This document shows positions 26,980 through 36,570 of a DNA stretch of 64,000 nucleotides, in pieces; the stretch's first letter is position 1; each line of letters starts with the position of its first letter. This DNA comes from Arcanobacterium sp. S3PF19 (GTDB lineage Bacteria; Actinomycetota; Actinomycetes; Actinomycetales; Actinomycetaceae): positions 149,019-213,018 of the forward strand of contig NZ_JRMX01000005.1 in NCBI RefSeq assembly GCF_000758825.1, read 5' to 3'. Made by a program: the position numbers and the translations under genes. The notes beneath the pieces were generated by a model that worked only from the letters and a program-made list of their open reading frames with translations, was not told where the DNA came from and made no database searches.

Positions 26980-27140
26980 TCTGCTTTTGGGCTGCTCCCG
27001 AAGGGGCGCACGCTTTGCTTTCGGTGCGCATTTGCCGGGTTTGGTTACGTATTTAACTGTTCCGCCGCCGCGGCGGAAAAAAAATTTTGCTATCGTTGAC
27101 GAAGTAAACACATTGTCAGGCATCGAAACACACGGTAAAA

Positions 27141-28361
27141 GTGAAACATAATTCCAAACTGATTCTTACTTTCGGAAATTACCGCGGGCTTCCGCGCACA
27201 GCGGGAAGATTCCATATGGCAGTTGCATTTATCGGCAGACTGCCGGTTGCAATGAACGTTATCGGCGTACTTACGCTGGTGACTGTGATCACGGGATCCG
27301 TCTCCACTGCCGCGTTCGTTTCCGCAGCCCAGGCAGTTTCGATCGGAATCGGAAATCCGCTTGTCGGGCGGCTGTGTGACCGCTGCGGGCAGCGCGCGCC
27401 GGTGACCGTTATCGGTTTTTGCAATTTTCTCTGTCTCTGTGCGTTAATTTTTCTCTCTTATCTGCACCGTCCCTCTCTTTGGGCACTGATCGGGGTGTGT
27501 GCGCCTCTCGGACTGACCACCGTTCCCCTGGGCGCATTGGCCCGCGTGCGCTGGTACGCCATGGCGAAAAATCCCCCGCAGCTGGCAACCGCGCTGTCTT
27601 ACGAGTCAACTGCCGACGAATTGGGATTTGTGCTCGGACCGGCGGCCGTAGGCATTATTTCTTCGGCTTTCTCCCCCGTTGCCCCGATGATTCTCTCCGC
27701 TGCCATCGTGCTGCTCTGCGTAATTCCTTTTGGCCTGATCCGCCGCACGCCCGCTGCACAGACGGCAGAAAAACAGAATAAGCCCTCCCCGAAAGCGGGC
27801 ACGGTTTTGAAAGCCGTGGCAATCCCGCTGACCGCGATGTGCTGTCTGGGAATGTTTTTCGGCGCAATGCAGACTTCCACCACCGCTTTTGCCTATCTTT
27901 TCGAAATCCCGGGCAGAGCCGGGCTGATTTATGCATTTATGGGCCTGGGCTCGGCACTCACCGCCCTGGGCGCGGTTGCCCTGCCTGAGCAGTTCACACA
28001 GGTACAGCGCATAATTACGGGCGGACTGGGAATTATGATCGGCGCAATACTCTGTTCCCTCGCTGCCTCCCCCCTGATCCTGACCGTTTTCATGTTTGTT
28101 TCGGGTCTGGCGATCGGCCCGGCTTCGGTTGCCATCTTTACCCTGGCCGGCGACAGTGCCCCCGAGGGCGGAAATGCTTTTGCCGTTACGGCACTCGGAT
28201 CGATGAATGTATGCGGTGTCTCCACCGCTTCCATTGCCGCAGGCCGGGCAGTGTCCCATTCGGCTGCGGCCGGTTATTACGTGGCGGCCGCGGCGGGGCT
28301 GATTATGGCTGCGGCCACCGGTATTGCCGCACTTCAGAGGCGACACCGAAACCGGATTTAA
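27141..28361 (+). CDS. MFS transporter
   Basis: 406 residues with about twelve transmembrane segments. The cytoplasmic loop after helix 2 reads GRLCDRCGQR, the major-facilitator motif A. A central cytoplasmic linker (QTAEKQNKPSPKA) splits two six-helix halves. Substrate cannot be read; drug or sugar export are common for this shape. GTG start with a poor SD. In M. tuberculosis the lipB-lipA genes occupy the corresponding stretch between sucB and the DUF4191 gene, so their absence here is notable. Confidence 0.78.
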   Translation: MKHNSKLILTFGNYRGLPRTAGRFHMAVAFIGRLPVAMNVIGVLTLVTVITGSVSTAAFVSAAQAVSIGIGNPLVGRLCDRCGQRAPVTVIGFCNFLCLCALIFLSYLHRPSLWALIGVCAPLGLTTVPLGALARVRWYAMAKNPPQLATALSYESTADELGFVLGPAAVGIISSAFSPVAPMILSAAIVLLCVIPFGLIRRTPAAQTAEKQNKPSPKAGTVLKAVAIPLTAMCCLGMFFGAMQTSTTAFAYLFEIPGRAGLIYAFMGLGSALTALGAVALPEQFTQVQRIITGGLGIMIGAILCSLAASPLILTVFMFVSGLAIGPASVAIFTLAGDSAPEGGNAFAVTALGSMNVCGVSTASIAAGRAVSHSAAAGYYVAAAAGLIMAAATGIAALQRRHRNRI

Positions 28362-28448
28362 GAACGGTCTCAGATTCTCCGTTCTTTTGGCGCTGCTCTG
28401 TTTATCGTTTACTATTATTATGTTGTGCAATCTAGCAAGGATATCTAA

Positions 28449-29159
28449 ATGGCTGAAGAGAAAAATACAGACAGGAAAAGCAAAAAACCGAAAAAAAAGC
28501 GTTGGTATCACAATCTGGCCGATGCCTACCGGGTGGCGAAGAAAACCTATCCCCGCGCAGGGTGGGCACTGCTCGGAGTATTCTTCGGTTTCTTTCTGCT
28601 GGGACTGATTGCCGGCTGCATTACCGGACGGTTCATTCTCTGGCCTCTTTTCGGGCTTTTGCTTGGTCTTACACTTGCTTTGGGACTTCTTACGTCTTTG
28701 GTGAAACGCGCTTCCTACCGGCAGATTGACGGTGTTCCCGGCGCAACCGCGGCTGTGATCGGACAGATCAAACGCGGGTGGGTGATCACCGAAGAACCTG
28801 TACGCTTTAACGCCAAAACCAAAGATCTGCTGTTCCGTGCCGTTGGCAGGCCCGGTGTGGTACTGCTGGCGGAAGGACCGGCGAACCGTGTACAGCGTCT
28901 GATCAATGAGGAACGCGCGGCCGTCAGACGTATCGCTCCCTCCGCTCCGGTGCATATAATTAAAGTCGGAAACGGAGAGGGACAGGTGAAGCTCGCAAAA
29001 CTCCAGCGGGCGATGATGAAACTGCCAAAACGGATCACCAATCAGGAAGTAGCCGCTCTCGCTCAGCGTTTCGATGCCGTAGGCACCAACAATTTACCGA
29101 TTCCGAAGGGAATTGATCCGACAAAGGCCCGTGCGGGGCGCCGTGCATTGCGTGGATAG
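28449..29159 (+). CDS. DUF4191 membrane protein (Rv2219 family)
   Basis: 236 residues. A Lys-rich N-terminus (KNTDRKSKKPKKKRW) precedes two transmembrane helices (GWALLGVFFGFFLLGLIAG; LWPLFGLLLGLTLALGLL). A cytosolic domain follows with the conserved QIDGVPGATAAV, RGWVITEEPV and VVLLAEGPANRVQRLI segments. Function is unknown. It sits 24 bases upstream of glnA1 as in mycobacteria. SD AAGGA. Confidence 0.82.
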   Translation: MAEEKNTDRKSKKPKKKRWYHNLADAYRVAKKTYPRAGWALLGVFFGFFLLGLIAGCITGRFILWPLFGLLLGLTLALGLLTSLVKRASYRQIDGVPGATAAVIGQIKRGWVITEEPVRFNAKTKDLLFRAVGRPGVVLLAEGPANRVQRLINEERAAVRRIAPSAPVHIIKVGNGEGQVKLAKLQRAMMKLPKRITNQEVAALAQRFDAVGTNNLPIPKGIDPTKARAGRRALRG

Positions 29160-29183
29160 TTTGCAATTAAAGGGAGAATTTCA

Positions 29184-30608
29184 ATGTTTGCCAATATCGA
29201 GGAAGCAATAAAATTTATTGCCGACGAACAGGTCCGGTTTGTGGATATCAGATTCTGTGATCTGCCGGGCACAATGCAGCACTTCACCATTCCCGTAAGC
29301 ACGTTCGAAAGCGGGAATCTGAGCGAAGGATTTATGTTTGACGGTTCTTCGATCCGCGGTTTCACCCAAATCCACGAATCGGATATGAAACTCGTGCCCG
29401 ATGTGACAACCGCCTTTACCGACCCGTTCCGCAAACACAAAACTCTCGTAATGAACTGCGCCGTTGTTGATCCGTTCACCGGAGAGGCATACCGCCGCGA
29501 TCCGCGCAACGTGGCAATCCGCGCAGAGGAATATCTGCGTTCCACGGGTATCGCCGATACCTGCTATATCGGCGCCGAAGCGGAGTTCTTTATTTTTGAC
29601 GATATCCGTTACTGCAATTCACCGAAGGAATCTTTCTATGCCCTGGATTCCCGGGAAGCCTGGTGGAACAGCGGGCGCGAGGAAGAAGGCGGAAACATCG
29701 GATACAAGACGCGCGTTAAGGGCGGCTATTTCCCCGTTCCCCCAAGCGACATGATGTCTGATCTGCGCAACGAAATGACTCTGCGCTGCACCGAAGTCGG
29801 ACTGCGCGTGGAGCGTGCCCACCACGAAGTGGGCGCGGCCGGACAGCAGGAAATCAACTATACTTTCGATAAGCTGGTTACCGCTGCCGACGACATGATG
29901 AAATTCAAATACGTAATCAAGAATACCGCCGTCGAGAACGGCAAGACCGCCACATTTATGCCCAAACCGCTCATGGGCGACAACGGTTCGGGGATGCACT
30001 GCCATCATTCTCTGTGGAAAGACGGTGCTCCCCTGTTTTACGACGGAAACGGTTACGGCGGTCTTTCCGATTTGGCACGTTGGTATATCGGCGGTCTGCT
30101 GAAACATGCCCCGTCTCTGCTGTCGTTCACCAATCCTTCGGTAAATTCCTTCCGCCGTCTTGTTCCGGGTTTTGAAGCCCCGATTAACCTTGTGTATTCG
30201 GCCCGCAACCGTTCCGCGTGCATCCGGATTCCGGTTACGGGATCGTCTCCGAAGGCAAAGCGGATTGAATACCGCACGCCCGATCCTTCCGCGAATCCGT
30301 ATCTTGCTTTTGCCGCGCAGATGATGGCGGGACTGGACGGAATCCGCAACCGTATCGAACCTGCGGCTCCCGTCGACAAAGATCTGTACGAACTTCCCCC
30401 GGAGGAGCATGCGCATATCGCCCAGTTGCCCGGGTCCCTTTCCGAGGCACTGCGGAAACTGGAGGAAGACCACGACTACCTCACCGAAGGGGACGTATTC
30501 TCCGAAGATCTGATTGAAACCTGGATCAGCTACAAACGGGAAAACGAGATTGAGCCTTTGGCACAGCGTCCGCATCCCTTTGAGTTTGAACTGTATTACG
30601 ATCTGTAA
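29184..30608 (+). CDS. glnA: Glutamine synthetase type I (GlnA1)
   Basis: 474 residues. [31 protein letters not shown], the ATP-binding [13 protein letters not shown], and NRSACIRIP are diagnostic. Tyr402, in [10 protein letters not shown], is the adenylylation site, matching the presence of GlnE at 33577. It makes glutamine from glutamate, ammonia and ATP as a dodecamer. The start follows GGGAGAATTTCA. It corresponds to Rv2220. Confidence 0.96.
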   Translation: MFANIEEAIKFIADEQVRFVDIRFCDLPGTMQHFTIPVSTFESGNLSEGFMFDGSSIRGFTQIHESDMKLVPDVTTAFTDPFRKHKTLVMNCAVVDPFTGEAYRRDPRNVAIRAEEYLRSTGIADTCYIGAEAEFFIFDDIRYCNSPKESFYALDSREAWWNSGREEEGGNIGYKTRVKGGYFPVPPSDMMSDLRNEMTLRCTEVGLRVERAHHEVGAAGQQEINYTFDKLVTAADDMMKFKYVIKNTAVENGKTATFMPKPLMGDNGSGMHCHHSLWKDGAPLFYDGNGYGGLSDLARWYIGGLLKHAPSLLSFTNPSVNSFRRLVPGFEAPINLVYSARNRSACIRIPVTGSSPKAKRIEYRTPDPSANPYLAFAAQMMAGLDGIRNRIEPAAPVDKDLYELPPEEHAHIAQLPGSLSEALRKLEEDHDYLTEGDVFSEDLIETWISYKRENEIEPLAQRPHPFEFELYYDL

Positions 30609-30632
30609 GACTGCCGATAAACGCAGAAACAG

Positions 30633-30661
30633 CGGAGTCCGCCCGGTGGCGGGCTCCGTTT
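30633..30661 (+). terminator. Terminator after glnA1
   Basis: An eleven-pair stem (CGGAGTCCGCC / GGCGGGCTCCG, one G-U pair), four-base loop CGGT, then TTTGTATA. It separates glnA1 from the ABC transporter operon. Confidence 0.75.
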
Positions 30662-30770
30662 GTATAAATAGGCCTGCTGCCTGCTGCCTATAATATAAAA
30701 AATATACGCATAATATGCACTCCGTCTTTTCCCTGCAATCTTCCGTTCCCCGTATTGCAAACGGTATCAA

Positions 30771-30831
30771 GATGAAGCACATCACATTTTACGTATCTAT
30801 ATACCTAGTTCCGCATATTTATGTATATACT
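30771..30831 (+). promoter_or_regulatory. Putative promoter region of the amino-acid ABC operon
   Basis: TATACT at 30826-30831 is a credible -10 box, 49 bases before the start codon, but no good -35 is present. Upstream, 30771-30786 reads on the minus strand as TGTGA-N6-TCATC, close to the TGTGA-N6-TCACA of CRP/GlxR sites. This is suggestive only. The 30662-30770 stretch holds nothing else I can name. Confidence 0.3.
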
Positions 30832-30879
30832 GAAGATGTTGAAACACGATACACGTTCAATTGACTTTCAGGAGGAATC

Positions 30880-31791
30880 ATGCGGCACATTAAGTTTGCG
30901 GCAATCGGTACGGCACTTCTTCTTTCTCTCGCTGCCTGCGGCGGCGCGGACAAAGCGGACAACGGCGGCGCGGACGCCAAGAAAGACAGCGCGGTTCAGG
31001 CAACTGACCTTTCCGGTCTGAAAAAGGTAGACTCCGTGGCATCGCTCGTTCCGGATAAGGTAAAGGCAGACGGAAAACTGCTCGTCGGCAACAATATCTC
31101 TTATGCCCCCGCGGAATTCTTTGCCCCCGACGGAAAGACTCCCCAGGGATACGATATCGATCTGACCGCCGCCCTGGCGAAAGTAATGGGCCTGAAACCC
31201 GTAACGGAAAATGCCGAATTTGCGGCAATTATTCCCGCCATCGGAGGAAAGTACGAACTGGGTATCGCCAATTTCTCCATCAATCAGGAACGGCTGAAAA
31301 CCGTAAATATGCTGCAGTACTTTGAAGTCGGATCGCAGTGGTCGGTGAAGAAGGGCAACCCCAAGAAGTTTGATCCGGCCAGCCCGTGCGGCAAGGCCGT
31401 GGGCGTACAGACCGGTACCGTTCAGGACGAATCCATCGACGCCCTGAACGAGAAGTGCCCGGCAGACAAGAAGATTCAGATTCAGCGCATGGAACAGCAG
31501 TCTTCCGTGACCACTGCCGTTGTCGGAGGCAAGGTAGACGCGATGTACACCGACTCTTCCGTTGCCGACTATGTGAAGAAACTGACCAACGGACAGGCCG
31601 AGCCCACCGGAAAAACCGAGGACATGGCGGGTATCGGAATTGCGATCGCCAAGAACGACGAGCAGATGACCAAAGCCACCCAGGCCGCTCTCAAATACTT
31701 GATTGAAAACGGATATCTTGAGAAAATCTTTAAGACGTGGGGTATCACCGACGGTCTTTCAAAAGAAGCAACTCTTAATCCCGGAGCCTGA
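30880..31791 (+). CDS. Polar amino-acid ABC transporter, substrate-binding lipoprotein
   Basis: 303 residues, SD AGGAGGAATC. The signal peptide ends in lipobox LSLAACGG (Cys near residue 20). The mature part is a family 3 solute-binding fold: LLVGNNISYAPAEFF, PQGYDIDLTAALAKVMG, FAAIIPAIGGKYELGIANFSI, GKAVGVQTGTVQDE and IENGYLEKIFKTWGI. It captures a polar amino acid, perhaps glutamate, glutamine or a basic amino acid. The next two genes encode the permease and ATPase. Confidence 0.92.
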   Translation: MRHIKFAAIGTALLLSLAACGGADKADNGGADAKKDSAVQATDLSGLKKVDSVASLVPDKVKADGKLLVGNNISYAPAEFFAPDGKTPQGYDIDLTAALAKVMGLKPVTENAEFAAIIPAIGGKYELGIANFSINQERLKTVNMLQYFEVGSQWSVKKGNPKKFDPASPCGKAVGVQTGTVQDESIDALNEKCPADKKIQIQRMEQQSSVTTAVVGGKVDAMYTDSSVADYVKKLTNGQAEPTGKTEDMAGIGIAIAKNDEQMTKATQAALKYLIENGYLEKIFKTWGITDGLSKEATLNPGA

Positions 31792-31793
31792 AT

Positions 31794-32768
31794 ATGAAAC
31801 ATCAAACCGATCAGCCTGAATTAATTAAGGCAGTTCCGGTTAAACACTATGGTCGCTGGATTTCAGCGGCCATAGTCGCGTTATTCGCGGCCGCACTCCT
31901 TACCTCAGCCGTAACCAATCCCAAATACGAGTGGGACGTGGTTTTGCACACTCTTTTCAAGCCTGCGGTGTTCGTGGCAATCGGATGGACCCTTGCGCTG
32001 ACTTTTCTTTCAATGGCACTGGGCATAATCCTGGCAATAGCGGCTGCCGTAATGCGCCGGTCGGAAAATCCCGTGCTGCGAATTGTCTCCACCGTCTACG
32101 TATGGTTTTTCCGGGGCACCCCGATTTACACCCAGCTTATTTTCTGGGGTTTAATCGGTATCTTATATGAAACGGTCACGGTGGGAATCCCTTTCACGGG
32201 CATAGATTTTTTCTCCTTCAAACCTTATGAAATGTTTTCCGACCTGCAGTATTCAATGTTTGTCTTTGCCGTCATCGGCCTGGGACTGAACGAAGGCGCA
32301 TACCTTTCCGAAATTGTGCGCTCCGGGCTGAACTCCGTCGATCCCGGCCAGGAAGAAGCGGCAAAAGCTCTGGGAATGGGCAATGCCCAAATTCTGAAAC
32401 GGATCATTCTCCCCCAGGCAATGCGGGTAATCATTCCCCCTACGGGCAACGAAACCATTTCCATGCTGAAAACCACTTCTCTGGTCACCGCCGTTCCCCT
32501 GACGCTGGAACTGACATACGTCACCAACAAAATGGGGGAATCCACATTCAAACCGATTCCCTACCTCATTGTGGCCGCCGTCTGGTATCTGGTCATCACT
32601 TCCGTGATGATGATCGGCCAGTACTATCTGGAACGCTATTACGGGCGGGGCAGCGGGAAATCCCGTCCGGCGTCCCAAAACAGGCATAAATTACGCACCT
32701 CAAGGCAGGAAGCCATTAACAGCGCGTCAACCACAACCGATAATCCATTCGTGGAATACACCCCTTAA
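31794..32768 (+). CDS. Polar amino-acid ABC transporter, permease
   Basis: 324 residues with about five or six transmembrane helices. The HEAD-TM segment has the EAA-loop pattern, [28 protein letters not shown], for docking the ATPase, and [12 protein letters not shown] is typical of His/Glu/Gln-type permeases. Only two bases separate it from the binding-protein stop, so it is coupled. The hydrophilic C-terminal tail (from about residue 290) is longer than usual. Confidence 0.92.
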   Translation: MKHQTDQPELIKAVPVKHYGRWISAAIVALFAAALLTSAVTNPKYEWDVVLHTLFKPAVFVAIGWTLALTFLSMALGIILAIAAAVMRRSENPVLRIVSTVYVWFFRGTPIYTQLIFWGLIGILYETVTVGIPFTGIDFFSFKPYEMFSDLQYSMFVFAVIGLGLNEGAYLSEIVRSGLNSVDPGQEEAAKALGMGNAQILKRIILPQAMRVIIPPTGNETISMLKTTSLVTAVPLTLELTYVTNKMGESTFKPIPYLIVAAVWYLVITSVMMIGQYYLERYYGRGSGKSRPASQNRHKLRTSRQEAINSASTTTDNPFVEYTP

Positions 32769-32779
32769 GGAGCGTTGCA

Positions 32780-33550
32780 ATGAACGAAAACACACCAATG
32801 GTCCGATTCGAAAACGTTCACAAATTTTTTTCCGACCTTCACGTGCTCAAAGGCGTTTCCTTTACCGTACCCGCCGGGAGCGTCTGCACGGTTCTCGGTC
32901 CTTCCGGTTCGGGAAAGTCCACCGCACTGCGCTGCATTAACCAGCTTGAGCAGATTCAGGCGGGAAGAATCTACGTGCAGGACGAGCTGATCGGCTATAA
33001 GGAAAAAAACGGCCGGCTTCACGAACTTACCCACGCGGAAACGGCAAAACAGCGCGCAAAGATCGGGATGGTATTTCAGCGGTTCAATCTGTTTCCGCAC
33101 ATGACCACGCTGGAAAACGTGATGGAAGCACCGATACACGTGCTGAAGAAAAACCGCGGCGAAGCACGCGAAACTGCCGAACGGCTGCTTTCCCAGGTCG
33201 GACTTGCCGACCGTCTCTCCCACTATCCTTCCGAGCTTTCCGGCGGGCAGCAGCAGAGAGTGGCCATTGCCCGCGCGCTGGCCATGGAACCGGAGCTGAT
33301 GCTGTTTGACGAGCCCACTTCCGCGCTGGATCCCGAACTCGTGGGCGAGGTGCTGAACGTGATGAAAGATCTGGCACAGATGGGCATGACGATGATTGTT
33401 GTCACCCACGAGCTGGGGTTTGCGCGTGAGGTATCCGATCAGGTAGTGCTGATGGACAACGGATACATTATAGAATCGGGTTCCCCTGCGGAAATTTTCG
33501 ACAATCCGCGCCACCCGCGCACAAAAGAATTTCTTTCCAAAGTCCTTTAA
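32780..33550 (+). CDS. Polar amino-acid ABC transporter, ATPase
   Basis: 256 residues, GlnQ/HisP type: Walker [12 protein letters not shown]-loop [11 protein letters not shown], signature [16 protein letters not shown], Walker [15 protein letters not shown] and H-loop VTHELGFA. An insertion after the first helices ([20 protein letters not shown]) is seen in actinobacterial members. It completes the three-gene operon beginning at 30880 and converges on glnE. Confidence 0.94.
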   Translation: MNENTPMVRFENVHKFFSDLHVLKGVSFTVPAGSVCTVLGPSGSGKSTALRCINQLEQIQAGRIYVQDELIGYKEKNGRLHELTHAETAKQRAKIGMVFQRFNLFPHMTTLENVMEAPIHVLKKNRGEARETAERLLSQVGLADRLSHYPSELSGGQQQRVAIARALAMEPELMLFDEPTSALDPELVGEVLNVMKDLAQMGMTMIVVTHELGFAREVSDQVVLMDNGYIIESGSPAEIFDNPRHPRTKEFLSKVL

Positions 33551-33576
33551 TGCCCAACGGTACGGAAGGAACCCTA

Positions 33577-36570
33577 TCACCGCGGCTGACGCGTGTCGCC
33601 GTAAAAAATTCTTTCCGTTATCTGTCGGGCAAGACGGGCTTTGTGCAGATGATGTTCGATTACGTCGTGCTTGCGGCGCTTCGAAAAACCCAGCATAGAC
33701 GCCACGCAGGCCAGTTCCCGCGGGTCGCGAAGCAGAAGATTGACTTTTGAGTCTACAAAGCTGCCGGTAGCCAAAATATTCAGGTCCCGCAGACGGGAGG
33801 CAGACATCCACGCTTCCCGCAGAATTTCCGTTTCCCGTGCGCCGAGCAGTCCCGCGCGTTCGGCTTCGCGCAGCGCATCGGCAGTGCCTACCGTGCGCAG
33901 AGCGGGAATCCGCGCGGCATGGCGCAGCTGCAGAAGCTGTACGGTCCATTCCGTATCCGACAGTCCCCCGGGCCCCAGCTTCAGGTGGTCGGCGGCAGCC
34001 GGTCCGCGCGGCAGACGTTCCTTTTCCATCCTTAGTTTCAGCATTCTTACGTCGCGTATTGCGGAAACGGACAGAGCCTCCCGGGGGTAGCGCACCGGAT
34101 CGATAAGATCCAAAAATTCCTTTCCCACATCCGAATCTCCCGCGCAGAAACGTGCGCGCAGCAGTGCCTGGCGTTCCCAGGTATCACACCAGCGCAGATA
34201 ATAATCGCGGTATCCTGCCACAGACCTGGCCAATGCACCGTTTCTTCCCTCCGGGCGGAGATTGGCGTCCACTTCCAGCGCCGGTTCCTCGCCCGGGGAC
34301 TGCAGCAGACGCATAAAGTTTTGGGCGCAGCGCAGAGCGTCTTGCCCGTCCCGTGCCTCATTGCCGCCTTCGCCCCGGTAGACAAACAAAACATCCGCGT
34401 CCGAGGAATAAGTCAGCTCCCGTCCTCCGTAACGTCCCATCGCAATTACCGCAAAACGCACCCCTATTTCCCTTGCGCATTCTTCTTCCGTCTGCGCAAT
34501 TGCGGCTTTTACGCCCGCCTGCACAGCCATATCTGCGGCATTGGCGATTGCCCTCTGCGCCCCGGATGTATCCGTCAGATTCAGCGCCTGTGCAAGAGCC
34601 GTGCGCAAAAGCTCCTTACGCCGCAGATATCTTCCCGCGAGAACGATTTGCGCAGGCGAAGTACGCCTGGAAAGCAGGGAATTAAGTTCCACACGCATTT
34701 CTTCCGCCGTACGGGGAACCAACAGCCTGTCGTCTCCCAGCCAGGAGATGGATTCGGGCAGTGCGGGAAGCTCGCGGGCAATGTATTTGGATTCGGAAAG
34801 AAGACGGGCAAGCCGTTTCGCGGTGCTTCCCGAATCACGCAGCGTACGCATATACCATGAAGTTCCGCCCATTTTTTCCGAAAGGATCCGAAACGCCTTC
34901 AGCCCCTGGTCCGGTTCCGGACCGGATCCGAACCAGCCCATCATCACCGGCAGGATTTGACGCTGAATGGCTGCCGTGCGGGAAATACCCGTGCCCAGAG
35001 CCGAAATATGCGCCAAAGCCTGCTGCGGGTCACGGTATCCGATTGCCGCCAGACGCTGCCTTGCCGCCTGCGGATCCAACGAAACATCGTCTTTGGAAAG
35101 TTTCGCCATCTCGGGCAGAAGCGGGCGGTAATACAGCGCCATATGGAGTTTTCTTACTTTCCTGCGCAAATCGCGGCGGTAGTTTTCCAGCTGCACGGGA
35201 TCGGAAAACCGCCCGCGTTCGATGGAACGCCCGATCCGTGCCAGCTCGGCTGGATCCCGGGGCACCAGATGTGTTCGCCTGAACCGGCGCAGCTGGATTC
35301 TGTGCTCCAGAACCCGGAAAAACCTGTAACTTTGCGCAAGTTCCTCCCCGTGCGCCCGGGATATGTATCCTTTTTCGGCAAGCGCGGCAATTGCCTCCCA
35401 CGTATTTGCGCTGCGCAGATCGAGATCCGTACGCCCATGCACCAGCTGAAGCAGCTGTACCGTAAATTCCACGTCGCGCAGACCGCCTTTGCCCAGTTTC
35501 AGCTGCCGTTCTTCCTCCGAAGACGGCACCAGATTCTCCACGCGTTCACGCATGGCCCGTGTCTCTTCCACGAAACTGTCGCGTTCGGCTGCGTTCCACA
35601 CCAAAGGCTGCAGACCGCGCACAAATTCTCTGCCCAGCCGGGTATCCCCGGCTATCGGACGCGCTTTCAGCAGCGCCTGGAATTCCCAGCCCTGCGCCCA
35701 ACGCCGGTAATACGTCAGATAGGAAGAAAGCGTGCGCACCAATGCGCCGTCTTTTCCTTCCGGGCGCAGCCCGAAATCCAATTCCCACAGCCCGGGAACG
35801 CTTCCGGGACCGCAGACGATCTGTGTCATTTTACCCAGTATTTCGGTGGCACAGCGAATGATCCGCGCCTCAGGCAAATCTCCGTCCCCTTCGTGCACCA
35901 CCGCTATCAAATCCACATCCGAACTGTAGTTCAGCTCCCGCGCCCCGGTTTTTCCCAGGGCAATAAGAGCCGGCTTCACCCGGGGCAAATCGGAAAATTC
36001 TTCGGCCGCAATATCCAGCGCTTCCGCCAGCGTCGCTTCCGCCAGCGCGGAGAGGGATCCGCATACCTGCGACACGGCCGCACACGGATCGGGCGCGGTT
36101 AAATCGTAAGCCGCCACCTGCATTACCCGTGACCAGTAATGCAGACGCAGAGTCTCGCTTCGACGCTCATGTTCTGCTGCGCGCAGGGCCTCTTTCACCG
36201 CCCGGCGTTCCCTGTCCGCATCGGGATTCAGATCAGGGTAGGCACCGGGAATAAAAACACGCAGCAAAGCAGGATGGGAGATAAGAAGATCGGAGAGAAA
36301 CGAGGAATATCCGAGCAGGGCAAAAAGTCTGTCCGCGCTGTCTTCGTCGGCGCAGATCCGCAGCAGAATTTCGGCATGGTCTCTCTTTTGCCCCACCGTT
36401 TCCCACAGACGCACCAAATGCAGCAGGCACGCATCCGGATCCGGCGTTTTGCCAATCTTTCCCGGCAGCCAATGCGCGGGGAAAGAAGCCGGTTCGAGCG
36501 CTTTAAGCAGTTTTTCCGCGCGCTGCGGATTCTGAAAACCGGCATTGATCAATTCCGTTTTGCCGGACAT
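33577..36570 (-). CDS. glnE: Bifunctional glutamine synthetase adenylyltransferase/deadenylase
   Basis: 997 residues in two similar halves, each a nucleotidyltransferase domain followed by a helical PII-uridylylation-like domain. The N-terminal active site is ELNYSSDVDLIAV (deadenylylation half), the C-terminal one ELTYSSDADVLFVY (adenylylation half). It controls GlnA1 by modifying its Tyr402. The start codon overlaps the glnA2 stop (TGATG). The glnE-glnA2 pair matches Rv2221c-Rv2222c. Confidence 0.95.
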   Translation of the reverse strand: MSGKTELINAGFQNPQRAEKLLKALEPASFPAHWLPGKIGKTPDPDACLLHLVRLWETVGQKRDHAEILLRICADEDSADRLFALLGYSSFLSDLLISHPALLRVFIPGAYPDLNPDADRERRAVKEALRAAEHERRSETLRLHYWSRVMQVAAYDLTAPDPCAAVSQVCGSLSALAEATLAEALDIAAEEFSDLPRVKPALIALGKTGARELNYSSDVDLIAVVHEGDGDLPEARIIRCATEILGKMTQIVCGPGSVPGLWELDFGLRPEGKDGALVRTLSSYLTYYRRWAQGWEFQALLKARPIAGDTRLGREFVRGLQPLVWNAAERDSFVEETRAMRERVENLVPSSEEERQLKLGKGGLRDVEFTVQLLQLVHGRTDLDLRSANTWEAIAALAEKGYISRAHGEELAQSYRFFRVLEHRIQLRRFRRTHLVPRDPAELARIGRSIERGRFSDPVQLENYRRDLRRKVRKLHMALYYRPLLPEMAKLSKDDVSLDPQAARQRLAAIGYRDPQQALAHISALGTGISRTAAIQRQILPVMMGWFGSGPEPDQGLKAFRILSEKMGGTSWYMRTLRDSGSTAKRLARLLSESKYIARELPALPESISWLGDDRLLVPRTAEEMRVELNSLLSRRTSPAQIVLAGRYLRRKELLRTALAQALNLTDTSGAQRAIANAADMAVQAGVKAAIAQTEEECAREIGVRFAVIAMGRYGGRELTYSSDADVLFVYRGEGGNEARDGQDALRCAQNFMRLLQSPGEEPALEVDANLRPEGRNGALARSVAGYRDYYLRWCDTWERQALLRARFCAGDSDVGKEFLDLIDPVRYPREALSVSAIRDVRMLKLRMEKERLPRGPAAADHLKLGPGGLSDTEWTVQLLQLRHAARIPALRTVGTADALREAERAGLLGARETEILREAWMSASRLRDLNILATGSFVDSKVNLLLRDPRELACVASMLGFSKRRKHDVIEHHLHKARLARQITERIFYGDTRQPR

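Noticed and set aside
30662..30770. Riboswitch or small RNA between glnA1 and the ABC operon
   Set aside because: Beyond the terminator and promoter-like elements I could not find paired conserved segments; a covariance-model search would be needed to support one.
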